From Paraspadella gotoi (lineage: Eukaryota > Chaetognatha): a stretch of 64,000 bases of DNA. Position numbers and translations under genes: made by a program. Numbering within the stretch: position 1 is the first letter of the stretch; each line of letters starts with the position of its first letter. The DNA is taken from the NCBI GenBank assembly GCA_051294375.1, contig CM119264.1, positions 26,373,011 through 26,437,010 of the forward strand. Direction: 5' to 3'. Positions 23,633 through 35,001 of this stretch are shown piece after piece. Under the pieces are notes generated by a model, which did no database searches, had not been told where the DNA came from, and saw only the letters and a list, made by a program, of their open reading frames with translations.

Positions 23633-23814
23633 GACCCACCGTCCCTTCCAGCTCCAAAGGTTTCGTGGAAGGTCTGCTCAAGTATTACCAAGACTCCCCT
23701 GGACAGCCGTCCGTCCGCAGCCTCAAGCGACAAATTTCCGTGGGGAGATCGAACTCGGCCGCGTCGCCGGAGGTCGCCGACGGCCCGGTTGGAACCTTCG
23801 CCGGACGACTTTAG
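23633..23814 (+). CDS. Candidate terminal exon C of an unassigned gene
   Basis: After a CTTCCTCCTCCAAG acceptor-like site, one frame reads GFVEGLLKYYQDSPGQPSVR, then SLKRQISVGRSNSAASPE, and stops at 23812-23814. Such serine/arginine-rich tails with RQIS and GRSNS words often hold phosphorylation sites, which is an inference only. The purine-rich DNA from 23815 to 24130 downstream looks non-coding. Exon phase with the preceding candidate depends on unresolved indels. Confidence 0.35.
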
Positions 23815-24756
23815 ACGAGGATGTGGAAGGAGAAGGAGGAAAGAAGAGGAGGATGACGAAGCTTGCTTGAAGGAGCTGGGGAGGTTTGGGGAGAAGAAAG
23901 GGGTGGGAGGAGGGAGGGGAGGAGTCGAGGGGAAGGAGAGAAATTGAGGAGGTTGAAATTTCGTTTGAGAAGGGGGAAGGTGAGAAGAAGAAGAAACCAG
24001 AAGTTGAAATCCTGTTGGTTTTGAATTTGGGATGAATAAGTGGTGAAAAAATTGGGGTGGGAATGGAAAGAGAAGATTTGTGGGAAGAAAGAGAAGATTG
24101 TGGATGGAAAAGGGAGATTGGGTGGAAATGGAAGAAAAGATTGGGGTGAGATTGGAGATGAAGATGTGGGATGGAAGAGATGGGGTTTGTAAAATGGAAG
24201 AGGTTTTGGAAATGACACAGAATATTGGTAGGGCATGGAAATTAGATGAAGCCTACGTTATTGAGATGGCCACAAGTTTATGTGCGTTATGAATTAAAAT
24301 CTACTCTGGAATTTAGATTTATAACGTTTCGATTGAGAGGGCTTTGAAATTCTTGAAATCCAATGTTGGTTGTTTTTTTTAAAGTTTGTTTCTTGGGTTT
24401 ATAAAAAAACCAAATCAACGCTTGACTCCCACATTGAAAAGTTCGTTGCTTAATAAATTTTCTCTTTAATATACTGCGTTCTTTTTGTTTTGGAAGATGT
24501 TATTTTGAATAAGTAATTGATTTAAAATTGTTATAATGAAGCTAATCGAAAAAATAGAAACTGTGGAAATAAGAAAACCGCGGCTCCCAATCGGCTTTTC
24601 CCACATTAGAGACCTGATTCTCGACTTCGTTCCACAGAAAAGACTATGAGTCGATCCGAAAAATTCTCTTTAAAACTAAATTTTTCTCTTAGCGATTTTT
24701 TCGAGAAGTGATCCCGTCCAATCTTTTTTTTGTTCTATTCGGAACCGCTTTGGCAG

Positions 24757-25196
24757 CGTTTGAAAGGGTTCAGCCGGAGGCATAAAAAAGGGTCTTCGGG
24801 ATTCGAATTGGGGTCAACAAAGGAATCCTCGAGATCCGGCCTCGGTCTTCCGAGGGGCCTCTCCGGGGGTTTTGAAAAGGGTGCTCGCCCATTCGAATCG
24901 AGGGATCCAGCGGGCTTTCGTCCGGAGATCTCTCTCTTAATCCCGGCGAACATCCTCGGTCAAAGGATCGAGCCTTAGACGATGCCGACTCGAGGAAGAA
25001 ATGAGCCGCTTCTGGCAAGCCAAACGTCCCCCCGGATTCGCGGCAGCAGTTTTCCAAGGAAGTGAGGGGCAACGGGAAAGTCATTGCCGACACCAGAGTG
25101 AAGGGTCAACTCGTCAAAGGTTCGAGGGATTATTGGGGGCCAGTTTTAGTCGGTTTCGACAGTCGTTTGAAAATCCGTAGGTCTGGTATTAAGTAA
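24757..25196 (+). other. GC-rich protein-like region with broken frame
   Basis: Follows TTTTTTTGTTCTATTC and a CTTTGGCAG acceptor-like end. A first frame (to 24978) is rich in Gly, Ser, Arg and Phe. A second (25005-25196) reads KPNVPPDSRQQFSKEVRGNG, then KVIADTRVKGQLVKGSRDYW and GPVLVGFDSRLKIR. The latter is convincingly protein-like. All three plus frames are partly open, so either indels break one exon or part is chance. I cannot name a family. Confidence 0.3.
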
Positions 25197-25199
25197 TTT

Positions 25200-25506
25200 C
25201 CTCTATTGATCGGTTTAATCGTTATGAAACCTCAAGCGGGTTGAAATCGGTCCAATTTGGTTGGGGCATTTAAAAATTTTACATCATCGATTCAATTTTT
25301 TAAGACCAATCCGATTAAGTGGAGAGCTTTTTTGGATTCAATTATTTAAATTGTCAACTTGAGACTCTAAGTGAATGCCATGGGGTCGTTGGCAATATGG
25401 TTGGTAAGTCCCAGTCAAGCTTATGTCTTATCTTTAAAATTTAATGATCGATCAATCATTAAAGACACTTGAATTTCGGTTTCCATAGGTTTTTGTTTCG
25501 GTATTT
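25200..25506. other. AT-rich sequence up to a gap
   Basis: No reading frame, RNA gene or repeat array seen. Confidence 0.5.
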
Positions 25507-25531
25507 NNNNNNNNNNNNNNNNNNNNNNNNN
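25507..25531. other. Assembly gap (25 N)
   Basis: Placeholder-sized gap. Immediately to its right begins a block that is also present, in longer form, at 15.2-17.3 kb. Confidence 0.98.
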
Positions 25532-25539
25532 AGGAGAGA

Positions 25540-25550
25540 GTTCATGAGTT

Positions 25551-25592
<42 letters not shown>

Positions 25593-26720
25593 AGAATGAG
25601 AGAGAGAGAGAGAGTTAAAAGGGAGAAAGAATAACGAAGTCGACAAATGAAGTAAGCCTGGACTCGACTTGGAGAAAGAAACGAAAATGAACGAAGGAGG
25701 GGGAGGTCGGAGGTAGGAAGGAGCGGAATGAGAAAAAGGGGGGTAGGAGGAGGAGAGAGGAGGAGGAGAAGACGGAGGGAGGAGGAGGAGGAGGAATCTA
25801 AAAAAATCTAGGACGACGACTGAGCGAGGAAAAACACCACGAAATTCTATACTAGAAACGCAAATGTCCACGTCGTCGTCGTCGTCATCGTCGTCGTCGT
25901 CGTCGTAACGTCGTCACCGACTCTCGATTCGAATGAGAGAGATAAAATTAATCGTTGTTGTATCTTCCCAAAAAATGTCCCTAATTAAAAGCGAGGCTCG
26001 TGAAGGAGCGAATCTCTTCTTTTTTTTTCTTTTTTTTCGTGCGTGCTTGTGTTTTTTATGCACTGGGATAAAAGGTTTTGATAATGGATGGATGGAATCA
26101 GACTGATGAGAAGATATGGACTTTTTTTTTTAATTCTAAAATGCAAATTAACTGGATGCAAGAACGGATTTGGTTTTAAAACAAAAAAAAAGCCTATCGT
26201 CGAACTGATGGCATATACGAGCTTTCTTTTTTCTGATAAATTATTGCTCTAAACAGATGGCATGAAACGGAGTTGCCTTTGATGGAAGACCGGATCAAAT
26301 CACTTTTTATCATAGGATTGAGTGCTGTAATACATCAAAAATACACCGAGGTTTTTTTTGTATTCTTTCGTATTGTGCATATTTTAATTTAGCGAAAACT
26401 ATCCCATATTTACATTTTATTGTTTATAGTAAAACAAACGAAAATACGAAGTATTAAACTCTATTTTTCGGTACTCTAGTTCTGACTTTCTTTGCAATCG
26501 GGAAAAAAGTGTTGTTATCAAAAGGACAAAAGATGGCAACCGGACTGATGAAAGTCGGCATTCGTGACGAAAAGAAGTGGCATCCGGACTGGCAAATAGT
26601 GGCGTCCAGAACGACAAAAGCTGGGGACAGGGCTGACAACGGAGGTGACAGGGGATAAAAACAGAGGCGCCGATGTGGAAAGAGCAACGGAGACCAAAGA
26701 AAGACGAAAAGGGAGAGGAG
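25540..26720 (+). repeat. Compact copy of the 15.2-17.3 kb block
   Basis: Contains the same ordered landmarks as the longer copy, including (GA)n, a GTC-rich stretch at 25870-25915 and GTGGCGTCCAGAACGACAAA at 26602. It is more homopolymer-rich and shorter. It merges into a 27-bp minisatellite that the other copy lacks. Confidence 0.75.
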
Positions 26721-26732
26721 GAGAGAGAAAGA

Positions 26733-27070
26733 TATTTCCACTAAGACCATCCGAATAGATTTTTCCACTATGACCATCCAAATACATTTTTCCACTATGA
26801 CCATCGGAATACATTTATCCACTTTGACCATCCGAATAGATTTTTCCACTTTGACCATCCAAATACATTTTTCCATTATGACCATCCAAATACATTTTTC
26901 CACTAAGATAATCTGAATACATTTATCCACTATTACCAATGGTCATTTACCATCCGAATAGATTTGTTCACTATGACCATCCAAATACATTTTTCTACTA
27001 TGACCATCTGAATACATTTATCCACTTTGACCATCCGAATACATTTTTCAACTTTGACCATCCAAATAAG
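26733..27070. repeat. 27-bp minisatellite, about 12 units
   Basis: Consensus TTTCCACTATGACCATCC then AAATACATT, 12 units with one disrupted unit near 26930-26955. Because 27 is divisible by three, the minus strand keeps a frame with a 9-residue period (KCIWMVIVE-like). The units differ by one to four bases. Confidence 0.95.
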
Positions 27071-27393
27071 ATAACCGACATTCGAGTATATTGCGAAAAA
27101 GGAGAGATAGCACTTGATCAAAACCCTGCCAAGCATAGCAAAGGAACGTGCAACACCGACATCAGTTTTTTCGTTCGTTTGTTTTAAAACTTAAACAAAA
27201 CCAATTAAGAGTTGATTTCCTAGAAAAGAAAATAAGAAACTGGAAGCCTCGACACAAACAGTCGCGTGTTCGAACTGAGAACCGAAGTTTGACTGTAAAA
27301 AAAAGCGGAGTTAAAAAAAAAGAAAAACAGAAAGAAAGAAAAAGAAAAAAACGGAGGAAGGAAAACAAACAAAACAAACGACAACAAAAACAA

Positions 27394-27476
27394 CCAATCA
27401 CGAGGGCCGATCGACGAATATGATTGGCCAACGACGACAGCGATGATTGGTCAACCACGCCCTCGACGATGATTGG
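27394..27476 (-). promoter_or_regulatory. Cluster of four CCAAT boxes
   Basis: CCAAT at 27394-27398 and ATTGG (inverted CCAAT) at 27423, 27446 and 27472, spaced 23-29 bp. The last three sit in GATGATTGGNCAACNACG-like units. Evenly spaced CCAAT boxes are typical of NF-Y-controlled promoters. Direction and target are unknown. Confidence 0.35.
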
Positions 27477-27654
27477 ACAACGACGGAAAAAAAAAAAGAC
27501 ACAAGCGACAAAGATTAAAATTTTTTAAAAAATGACAGAGCTTAGAAAGTTGATAACGACGATTAGTTGAACGATGACAATGACAATAGAACAAAAAACT
27601 GTTAAGAAGACGGAGATAAGACTTTTGAGGCTGACAACTACATTAGGGGTCGAC

Positions 27655-28008
27655 GAAGAGGACGACGATGGCGCTAAAAGGGCAGACGATGACGACAGAC
27701 GACGATGACGACGACGAACGCAATAATTACCAACCGCCATTTCTCTCCTCTACTCGCCTTAGTTAAACAACACGCGGAATCTTTGTTTATTGCAAGAAAC
27801 GACAGAAACGACGACAACAACAATAACAAGGACCTCGATGGCGACATGGACGACAACGCCCACTACAGTCATAGAGTAGCTGACGACGACGACGACGACG
27901 TCGACGACGACGCGGAAGACGAAGACGCCGCAAATCGATGTCGTTGTTTGTCGTCGTCAGTTTCGTCGTCGTTTACGTCGTCGTCGTCGTCGTCGTCGTC
28001 GTTCGATA
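27655..28008. repeat. GAC-rich to GTC-rich inverted composition block
   Basis: Imperfect GAC repeats (27655-27720, 27800-27925) change to GTC repeats (27940-28003). The plus strand therefore goes from GAC to GTC and could fold as a long imperfect hairpin. Frames read poly-Asp then poly-Ser. Confidence 0.85.
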
Positions 28009-28091
28009 ATTCGCCGGGAGCGAAACAAATCGATGAAGGGCTTTAATTCGTTTCTCGCCGGCGGCCATCGTCTCTTTAAAGCGAGCGCGCG

Positions 28092-28199
<108 letters not shown>

Positions 28200-28590
28200 G
28201 TGTGGCTGTGAATTCTGGGAGGAAGAGGAGTAGCGAGGGATGAGAAAAAAAAAAGAATACGATAAAGAAAACAAACTGCACTTTAAAAAAAAATCTTTTT
28301 GAGGCAAAATTTGATTTAACCAAAAGAGAAGAGAAAAGAGTAAAAAACATAAACCAAAGTTTTTCTTTTTAAACTGAATCAAAGTCTTTTGATTCTCTCT
28401 CTATATTTTTTATCGTTTAATGTTTTTTTTACTTATTTAATATATTACTTCTTTTTTAAACCCAAACTCGTCTGATTGAATTTTTGTTATATTTTCAAGT
28501 AACATTTTTGGTAAGAATTTATTTTTGAACGAGTAAATTTTATTTCTTTACTTTTTGAAATATAGTTTGTCTCTTTTCCACTCAATCTAT

Positions 28591-28595
<5 letters not shown>

Positions 28596-28633
<38 letters not shown>

Positions 28634-28705
28634 CATACCCAGTAGTTCGCACGCTCTCTGCTCTCTCTCTCTCCTCTCTCTCTTTTCTTTCTCTCTCTCT
28701 CTCTC
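28596..28705. repeat. Interrupted (CT)n tract
   Basis: CT repeats at 28596-28632 and 28658-28705 separated by a short unique stretch. Confidence 0.94.
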
Positions 28706-28795
28706 CCATTTCTTCTCTACTCGCCTTCCTTTTCCTATCTCTATTCTCTCTCCCCCCTAACTTATTCTTTTCCAAAACCATCTTTTTTTTCTCCG

Positions 28796-28805
28796 GTCAC
28801 GTGAC
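28796..28805. promoter_or_regulatory. Palindromic E-box GTCACGTGAC
   Basis: Exact ten-base palindrome matching the CLEAR/USF/MITF-type E-box. It sits at the boundary between a pyrimidine tract and a GC-richer segment. Function is inferred only from the motif. Confidence 0.3.
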
Positions 28806-29540
28806 TGCGGGAAACTAAAAGAAGTTTTCTTGTGAAGAGACGATTTATCTTGATTTTGGTCCGACGCGCTGGAGGATGCCGCGTCGGTGGCGTCGGGGGT
28901 GGTAGAAAAGGTGGTGGTGGTGGTGGAGTAGGTGTTGGGGGAGCGGCGGCTTGAGAAGTAACGTGAATGACGAAAGGAGTGTTTCTTCTTCTGGGGATGT
29001 GGCAAATGGCAATGTTGACAAGAAACGGACAACTGTCATCTGTGAACGTGGCAACGCAGATTTTAAAGTTGAGTTAAAATTCTGCAAGTTGTTTGGTGAC
29101 TCTGTGACAAGGAAGATTAAATAAAAATGTGAGGGGTAACCCGAAAAGAAGGTGGTGGAGTTAAATCTGCAAAAATCTGTGACTCAGAGTGTGTGAATTG
29201 AAAGTCAACCCAAAGTCTAAAATTTAGAAGACACTTTGCAAAGTTAGGTTTCTTAGTCAAGATGGGGAGATAAAGAAAGATAAAGAGTTTTTGGCGTTTT
29301 GGGTGAGGTTAAAAACACAAAAACTTACTTGAGGGCAACAAGAACAAACTGAGCTCGAATTTTTAGTGATGAGCGAGAGGAAACGAAATGAGCTTTCTAT
29401 TTCCCAATATAATCCCCAATCATTAATCCCCCGATCCGATTTCCAATCCCAATCCCAAATAAAATCCCCTATCTTTAAAAAACTCTTTTTTATTGATTTC
29501 ATTTCTTTTGATGAGGATGAGGAAGATTTGGAAGATGAGA
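28806..29540. other. Unannotated sequence
   Basis: Contains a GGTGGT-rich patch at 28907-28945 (poly-Thr on the minus strand), then ordinary AT-rich sequence with a CCCAATC word repeat near 29400-29460. No gene supported. Confidence 0.45.
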
Positions 29541-29550
29541 AAAAGAGGAA

Positions 29551-29920
29551 GTTGAGATGAGCAAGATGAGAAAAAGAGAAAGTTGAGATGATCATGATGA
29601 GAAAAAGAGGAAGCTGAGATGAGCAAGAGGAGAAAAAGAGCAAGTTGAGATAAGCAAGATGAGAAAAAAAGAAAGTTGAGATGAGCAAGATGAGAAAAAG
29701 AGGAAGTTGAGATGAGCAAGATTAGAAAAAGAGGAAGTTTAGGATGAGCAAGATTAGAAAAATAGGAAGTTGAGATGAGCAAGATAAGAAAAAGTTCAAG
29801 TTGAGATAAGCAAGATGAGAAAAAAAGAAAGTTGAGATGACAAAATGAGAAAAAGAGGAAGTTGAGATGAGCAAGAAAAGAAAAATAGGAAGTTGAGATG
29901 AGCAAGATGAAAAAATAGGA
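29551..29920. repeat. 31-bp minisatellite, 12 units
   Basis: Consensus GTTGAGATGAGCAAGATGAG then AAAAAGAGGAA. Units of 30-32 bp with A/G-rich variation. Because 31 is not a multiple of three, minus-strand frames cycle through LAHLNFLFFSS-, LSQLELFLI- and ISTSYFS-type readings, which are artefacts of the repeat. Confidence 0.95.
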
Positions 29921-30161
29921 GGATAAGAAGAACAAATAGATGAAAATGGACGAAAAGTTCTTCGGTTCCCGACTGCGAATTCTTTTGTTCGGCTGCTGCA
30001 ACTTCGTTGTAATGCGGCAACTTCGTATTTTTTCCCCGCTGCAGCATGGTTTTTGCGCTCACAGCCGCAGCAGCCAGTGCCGCCGACGCTTCCCGCTGGC
30101 TTTTTTCGTCTTTTCTTCTTAATTTCAAGTTGATTTTCGAAATCGCGGCGAAAATCTCAAT

Positions 30162-30236
30162 TTTGGGTTTCGTCGTCGTTGTCGTCGTTTTCGTCGTCAT
30201 TGTTGTCGTCGTTGTCAATGTCGTTGTCGTCGACGT
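30162..30236. repeat. Imperfect (GTC)n/(GTT)n repeat
   Basis: GTCGTCGTT-type units. One plus frame reads a long valine run, which could be mistaken for a membrane segment. Confidence 0.88.
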
Positions 30237-30239
30237 CTC

Positions 30240-31140
30240 GATCTTCTTTGGTTTTCTGTTGTCTTTAATTTTTTATTTCTTTTATTTTCATGATATCTCT
30301 ATGTAAAAATCTAAACCATTCTACGCAAAACTTTTTGATCTTAAGGCTCAGAAAAAGGAACATATCACTTTATTCGTCCTTAATATTCTGTTAGTTATCG
30401 TACGTTTGCTCACTCTATAATTAGATAAAATATAAAAATAATTATCATTATTTCTCCCTCTCAATTTTCTACGAATTTCTTTCAAATTAAACTGTTCCTA
30501 TTTTCCCTAAAAATCCTTCCGCCGAAAATATTTCTTTTTTTGATTTTCTTTCTTTCGGAAGAAATTAAAAAAAAGTTTTTTCCCCTAAGAATCTTTTATC
30601 ATCCCCAGGTTTGCCCTTTTTGCGAGTTGCCCTTTTTTTTCTCTTTCCCTATTTGCGCTTTTTCTCATTTCCTCCTTCTTTCCAACCAATCTCCACCTCA
30701 CGCCCAGCAACCCCCCCACCCCCCACCTCTCTCGTCCCATCCTCCCTCCTTTCATATAACTCTCATTCTTCCTCCATCATCTGAGGCCAATAATTCAGGC
30801 GGTAATATCGAATCGTCCCGTCAGGACCGTAAACGACCCTCGTCCTCTGACGGGAAAAAAAACTTGAGGAAGGAGGAAAGAAAAGAAAACGAGGGAGGAA
30901 AAGAAGGGGAAGGAAAGAAAAGAAGTTTCGGAGGAAATTGGAGGAAGGGATAGAAAAAAAGGAAAGTGAACGGAGAAGAGCGTGAAGGAAAATTGAAAAG
31001 GTATGGGAGATGAAAAAGTAAAAATGGAGGAACGGCCCAAACCCCCCCCCCAAAAAAAAAAATTAAACGTAGACGGGCTGTCTGCTTTCTTCATTTTTTG
31101 GTTATCCTTTCTTCCGGTTGTCTGACCGGTTTTCTCGTTG
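30240..31140. other. Unannotated sequence
   Basis: AT-rich to about 30540, C-rich CCCACC patches at 30700-30730, a purine block at 30855-31020 and a C/A homopolymer patch at 31042-31065. No gene supported. Confidence 0.45.
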
Positions 31141-31147
31141 TGCGGAT

Positions 31148-31192
31148 GTACAGTTGTACAGTTGTATAGTTGTCTAGTTATTCAGTTGTCTA
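31148..31192 (+). repeat. 8-bp tandem repeat (GTACAGTT-like)
   Basis: Five to six units: GTACAGTT twice, then GTATAGTT, GTCTAGTT, ATTCAGTT, GTCTAG. Confidence 0.88.
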
Positions 31193-31363
31193 GATATTTG
31201 ATTGCCTGGCCGGATGTGTTACTTCCGCGATCCCACAACTTTCACCGCCGAGCGAAAGTTCAGAGACTCGAAGCCTCGTGGGGGAAAAAGTTGGACGGAT
31301 TAGTCAGGATGTATGGAAACCGAACTCGAAGCTTATCATGTCTTGGACAAGATGTGAGAACAA

Positions 31364-31366
31364 CAA

Positions 31367-31436
<70 letters not shown>

Positions 31437-31456
31437 AGGAAAGAGAGAGAGAGAGC
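31364..31456. repeat. Interrupted (GA)n tract
   Basis: GA repeat broken by GAAAG, GGGA and a run of nine G bases. Confidence 0.95.
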
Positions 31457-31545
31457 TTCCGTTCCATTTGTTTGGCTTTATCCATTCCTTACTGTTGCAT
31501 TTTTATTTCTTGCTTTTCTCGACTTTTTCCGTCTGACTTCACCGC

Positions 31546-31626
31546 CTTTTCTTTTCTTTTCTTTTCTTTTCTTTTCTTTTCTTTTCTTTTCTTTTCTTTT
31601 CTTTTCTTTTCTTTTCTTTTCTTTTC
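31546..31626. repeat. (CTTTT)n pentanucleotide repeat
   Basis: About 16 perfect units of CTTTT. Confidence 0.97.
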
Positions 31627-31685
31627 TACTCTTCAATTTTCTTTTCTATTTTCTTTTTTATCTTTTTTCTTGCTCAAATAAACAG

Positions 31686-31755
31686 TTTTTAGTTTTTAGT
31701 TTTTAGTTTTTAGTTTTTAGTTTTTAGTTTTTAGTTTTTAGTTTTTAGTTTTTAG
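31686..31755 (+). repeat. (TTTTTAG)10 heptanucleotide repeat
   Basis: Ten perfect TTTTTAG units. The unit resembles but does not match known telomere repeats (TTAGG, TTTAGGG). It is internal and follows the pentanucleotide array by 60 bp. Confidence 0.97.
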
Positions 31756-32053
31756 TCCGTTTTTATGGTTTTATTGTTATAAAATTTACATCAACGTTCT
31801 TACTTGAAGAAATATCTTACACAGTATTTTCTTTTGCAACAATCTATTATTTACTTTCTTAATATTATTCGTCATCTTACAACAATACAAGTTTTAATTT
31901 TCCCGAGATTTTTCATTGTTCACTGTTTGGTAATCTAGTAAAATACATACATTTTTACGATAATTTACGATAATTTTTATTTTTATTATTTCTATTTTAT
32001 TTTATTTTTTATTATTTATATTTATATTTCATTATCTTTATTTATTTTTGTTC

Positions 32054-32086
32054 ATAATTTTTATATTGGTTGTAACAATTTCATAC
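32054..32086 (+). mobile_element. 3'-end fragment of the dispersed repeat
   Basis: ATAATTTTTATATTGGTTGT and the following AACAATTTCATAC match the last 33 bp of the copies at 13949 and 44714 with one or two changes. Nothing upstream matches, so this is a strongly truncated copy or a chance AT-rich match. Confidence 0.45.
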
Positions 32087-33030
32087 GTATTAGAACCTTC
32101 TTGTATCTCAAAAATGCCTCTTGACAACTCATTGTTTAAAAATTGCTTTTTGCAGGAAAATAGAGAACCTGTTTATATATATTTTTAAATAAATGTTTAA
32201 CTTTGAAATTTAAAAACTTTAATTTTTTTCAATTTCAGGGAAGAAGTCAAGACTGAATAAATTTTAGCTTTATGCTTTATTCGTCGGGATCAAGAGATAC
32301 AACCCATAAAGCTGTCAAAAATGAATAATTATTAATTAATTATTAATGCTAAAAATATTTTCTCTCCCTAAAGCCAGGTGGAAAGTTGATTCAATTTTGT
32401 CGTTTGTCATAAAGTTTTAAAATAAGTAATCAACTTAAAAACAACGACTGAGCTTATGTTGAGTAATTGTAAAGAACTGCTTAAAAAAAAAAAAAACAAT
32501 AAAGATGGAAAAAACAGTGGAGGAAGAAAAAGGGAGCAAAAGGAAAAACCTACTGAAAAAAATTGTAGACCGACGTGGTAAAAGGTCCCCGCGCGTGAGT
32601 TTTGACTGAAGCATCTATGATTCTCTGCACTGTATAATTGGAATTGAATGAAGGAATGAATGAATAAATAAATAAATAGATGAATGAATGAAAGAGTGAA
32701 TGACTGAATGAATATCGTAAATATAATTATGAAATAAATCAAGAAAAATTATAGAAAGAAATAAAATAAAAAGAAAGAAAGATAAAAAATTTAGGGAAAA
32801 AAATGAAAGAATGAAAACATTTTTTCGTATGTATCTATATTAACTCAATGCACATACTAAATTTAAACGATGTAGATACTAAAATGACGTCTCCGAACTT
32901 ACCCTCCCTCGATCGGCGGCGAAGTGGAAATCGGCGGCGTCTCTTGACGGGTGAGGAAATAAGACGCGTCGGTGGAATAATGAAAAAACCATCATGATTC
33001 ATTTCGTCAGTCTCTTTTCTTTATCTCTTT
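32087..33030. other. Unannotated AT-rich sequence
   Basis: Contains GAATGAAT/AAATAAAT word repeats at 32640-32715 and a small GC-rich patch with GGCGGCG at 32910-32940. No gene supported. Confidence 0.5.
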
Positions 33031-33033
33031 CTT

Positions 33034-33037
33034 TATT

Positions 33038-33133
<96 letters not shown>
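33034..33133. repeat. (TTTC)n microsatellite
   Basis: About 25 TTTC units, nearly perfect. Confidence 0.97.
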
Positions 33134-33298
33134 TTTTTATTAGTTCTCTTTTTTTGTTTCCACTGTCTTTCTTTCTTACTTTTTGCTCCATCTTTCTTTC
33201 TTTTCCTCTTTATCCGTCTTTCCTTTTTACCTTTTATAAATGTTAGCATTCGGAGTTTCTTTGTTTACACAAGAAAGTCAAAGAAAACATCGGTTTTC

Positions 33299-33328
33299 GC
33301 CGTCGTCGTCGTCGTCGTCGTCGTCGTC
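33299..33328. repeat. (GTC)10 trinucleotide repeat
   Basis: Ten perfect GTC units. Confidence 0.96.
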
Positions 33329-33640
33329 TTCATCGTCGGTGCCATCTTCTCTCTCGCACAAAACGTCAATCTTCCTTTTTTTTAAAAATATATTATTTTC
33401 CGTTCTCGTAAAATTAATATCAAACTGATGTCAACATTTTCGAAAGTTATAAATCTCATTTGCTTTTATTGAAACCTTACATTTCTACAATATAATAAAC
33501 CAACGTTGTTGAAAAATCAAGATTTCATTTCAAGTTTGTTTTTTTCGTTACAACCGACGTTCGTTGTCTCTCGTCGTTCATCTTTCGTTATTATCGAGTT
33601 TTATGGTTCGTTGGAAGACAAAACACAGTAATTTTCTCCT

Positions 33641-33715
33641 CGTCGTCATCGTCGTCGTCTTCGTCGTCGTCTTCGTCGTTTTCTTCGTCCTCGTCGTCGT
33701 CGTCCTCATCGGCGA
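33641..33715. repeat. Imperfect (GTC)n repeat
   Basis: GTC units mixed with TTC and CTC. The plus frame reads a poly-Val/Phe stretch. Confidence 0.88.
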
Positions 33716-33719
33716 CGGA

Positions 33720-34436
33720 CCGAGTTTTTATTGTTTTCTTTTTTTACGCTGCAGAGATTTTCATGGACGGCGAAGGGCGAGGCGAGGGCGTCTTGCGGTT
33801 CCGAGAGTCGACGAAGATAAAAAAAAAGAAAAAGAAATTCATGTTTCGAGGTAATTTTATTCAATTTAAGATTTAAAAATGAGATATTGAAACGTATCTA
33901 AATTTTGCTCGAGATAATCAAGAAAGGAAACCAGCTATGCAATGTATAAGGCGCCCGAGAGAAGGTTTGTATAGATTTATCCTTGACCTCGATAGTGCTA
34001 ACCTAAACCTAAATATACTATATATACTTTTATATTGTATATATGAAGTCGGAACTATTGATCGACGCTTTCCTCAATAAGTTTTGACCGGCCATATTGA
34101 TCTTATTTTCTATTGAACAAAGTCTTAAAATTTCGTTAATGTCGTTAATATCAATGGTTTACTCAAAAAACTAGAGCAGAAAAAAATGATTCAAACGTAA
34201 TGGAGAATCACGGTAAAAAAACTAAAATTAATATTTTTATTGCTACTATTCACCTTAAATCAGAATATGTTAATTTAAATCACCAATTTGCTGAGGTATG
34301 CGGTAACATTAAAAAATAAGGTTTTCGAAGTTTTTGTCAATGACATATTTTTGCCTGTAAATCTGGTGGGAGCCTTAAACGGTGGGCGTTAAGTTAGGCT
34401 GGAGTAGTGATCCTTGCTGTCCATCGTCTGTGACGT
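33720..34436. other. Unannotated AT-rich sequence
   Basis: A short CTAACCTAAACCTAAATA word occurs near 33999. Otherwise ordinary sequence with no gene or RNA recognised. Confidence 0.45.
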
Positions 34437-34437
34437 G

Positions 34438-34538
<101 letters not shown>

Positions 34539-34668
34539 GGACCGAAGGTTCCTCGCTATCGATTCCGAATCTGAGATTGAATGACCGCGACATTAACGGT
34601 GTTTAGACTCTGTAGTCCGGACTGTGGGGAGCGACCACGCGATTCGAGCACTTGATACCCTCCGTTGA

Positions 34669-34670
<2 letters not shown>

Positions 34671-34713
<43 letters not shown>

Positions 34714-34717
34714 GAGA

Positions 34718-34757
<40 letters not shown>

Positions 34758-34767
34758 AAGAGAGAGG

Positions 34768-34847
<80 letters not shown>

Positions 34848-34965
34848 AGCGGAAAGAGAAAGGGAAAGGGGAGAAGAGGGAGAGAGAAAAGATGAGAGAG
34901 ATAAGAGAGAGAGAGAGATAGAGAGAGGAGAGAAAGAGAGGAGAAGCAGAGAAGAGATAAGAGAG

Positions 34966-34999
<34 letters not shown>
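34671..34999. repeat. Long interrupted (GA)n domain
   Basis: About 330 bp of nearly pure purine on the plus strand, mostly GA repeats with GAAG, GGGA and GATA interruptions. It lies 135 bp after the preceding CT tract, so the purine strand switches. Confidence 0.95.

Positions 35000-35001
<2 letters not shown>

Noticed and set aside
29423-30001. 192-codon minus-strand frame resembling a repetitive membrane protein
   Set aside because: It is the 31-bp minisatellite read in cycling frames.
30046-30306. Frame with a long hydrophobic valine stretch resembling a membrane protein
   Set aside because: The valines come from a GTC repeat and the rest is AT-rich Phe/Ile/Leu. No other support.
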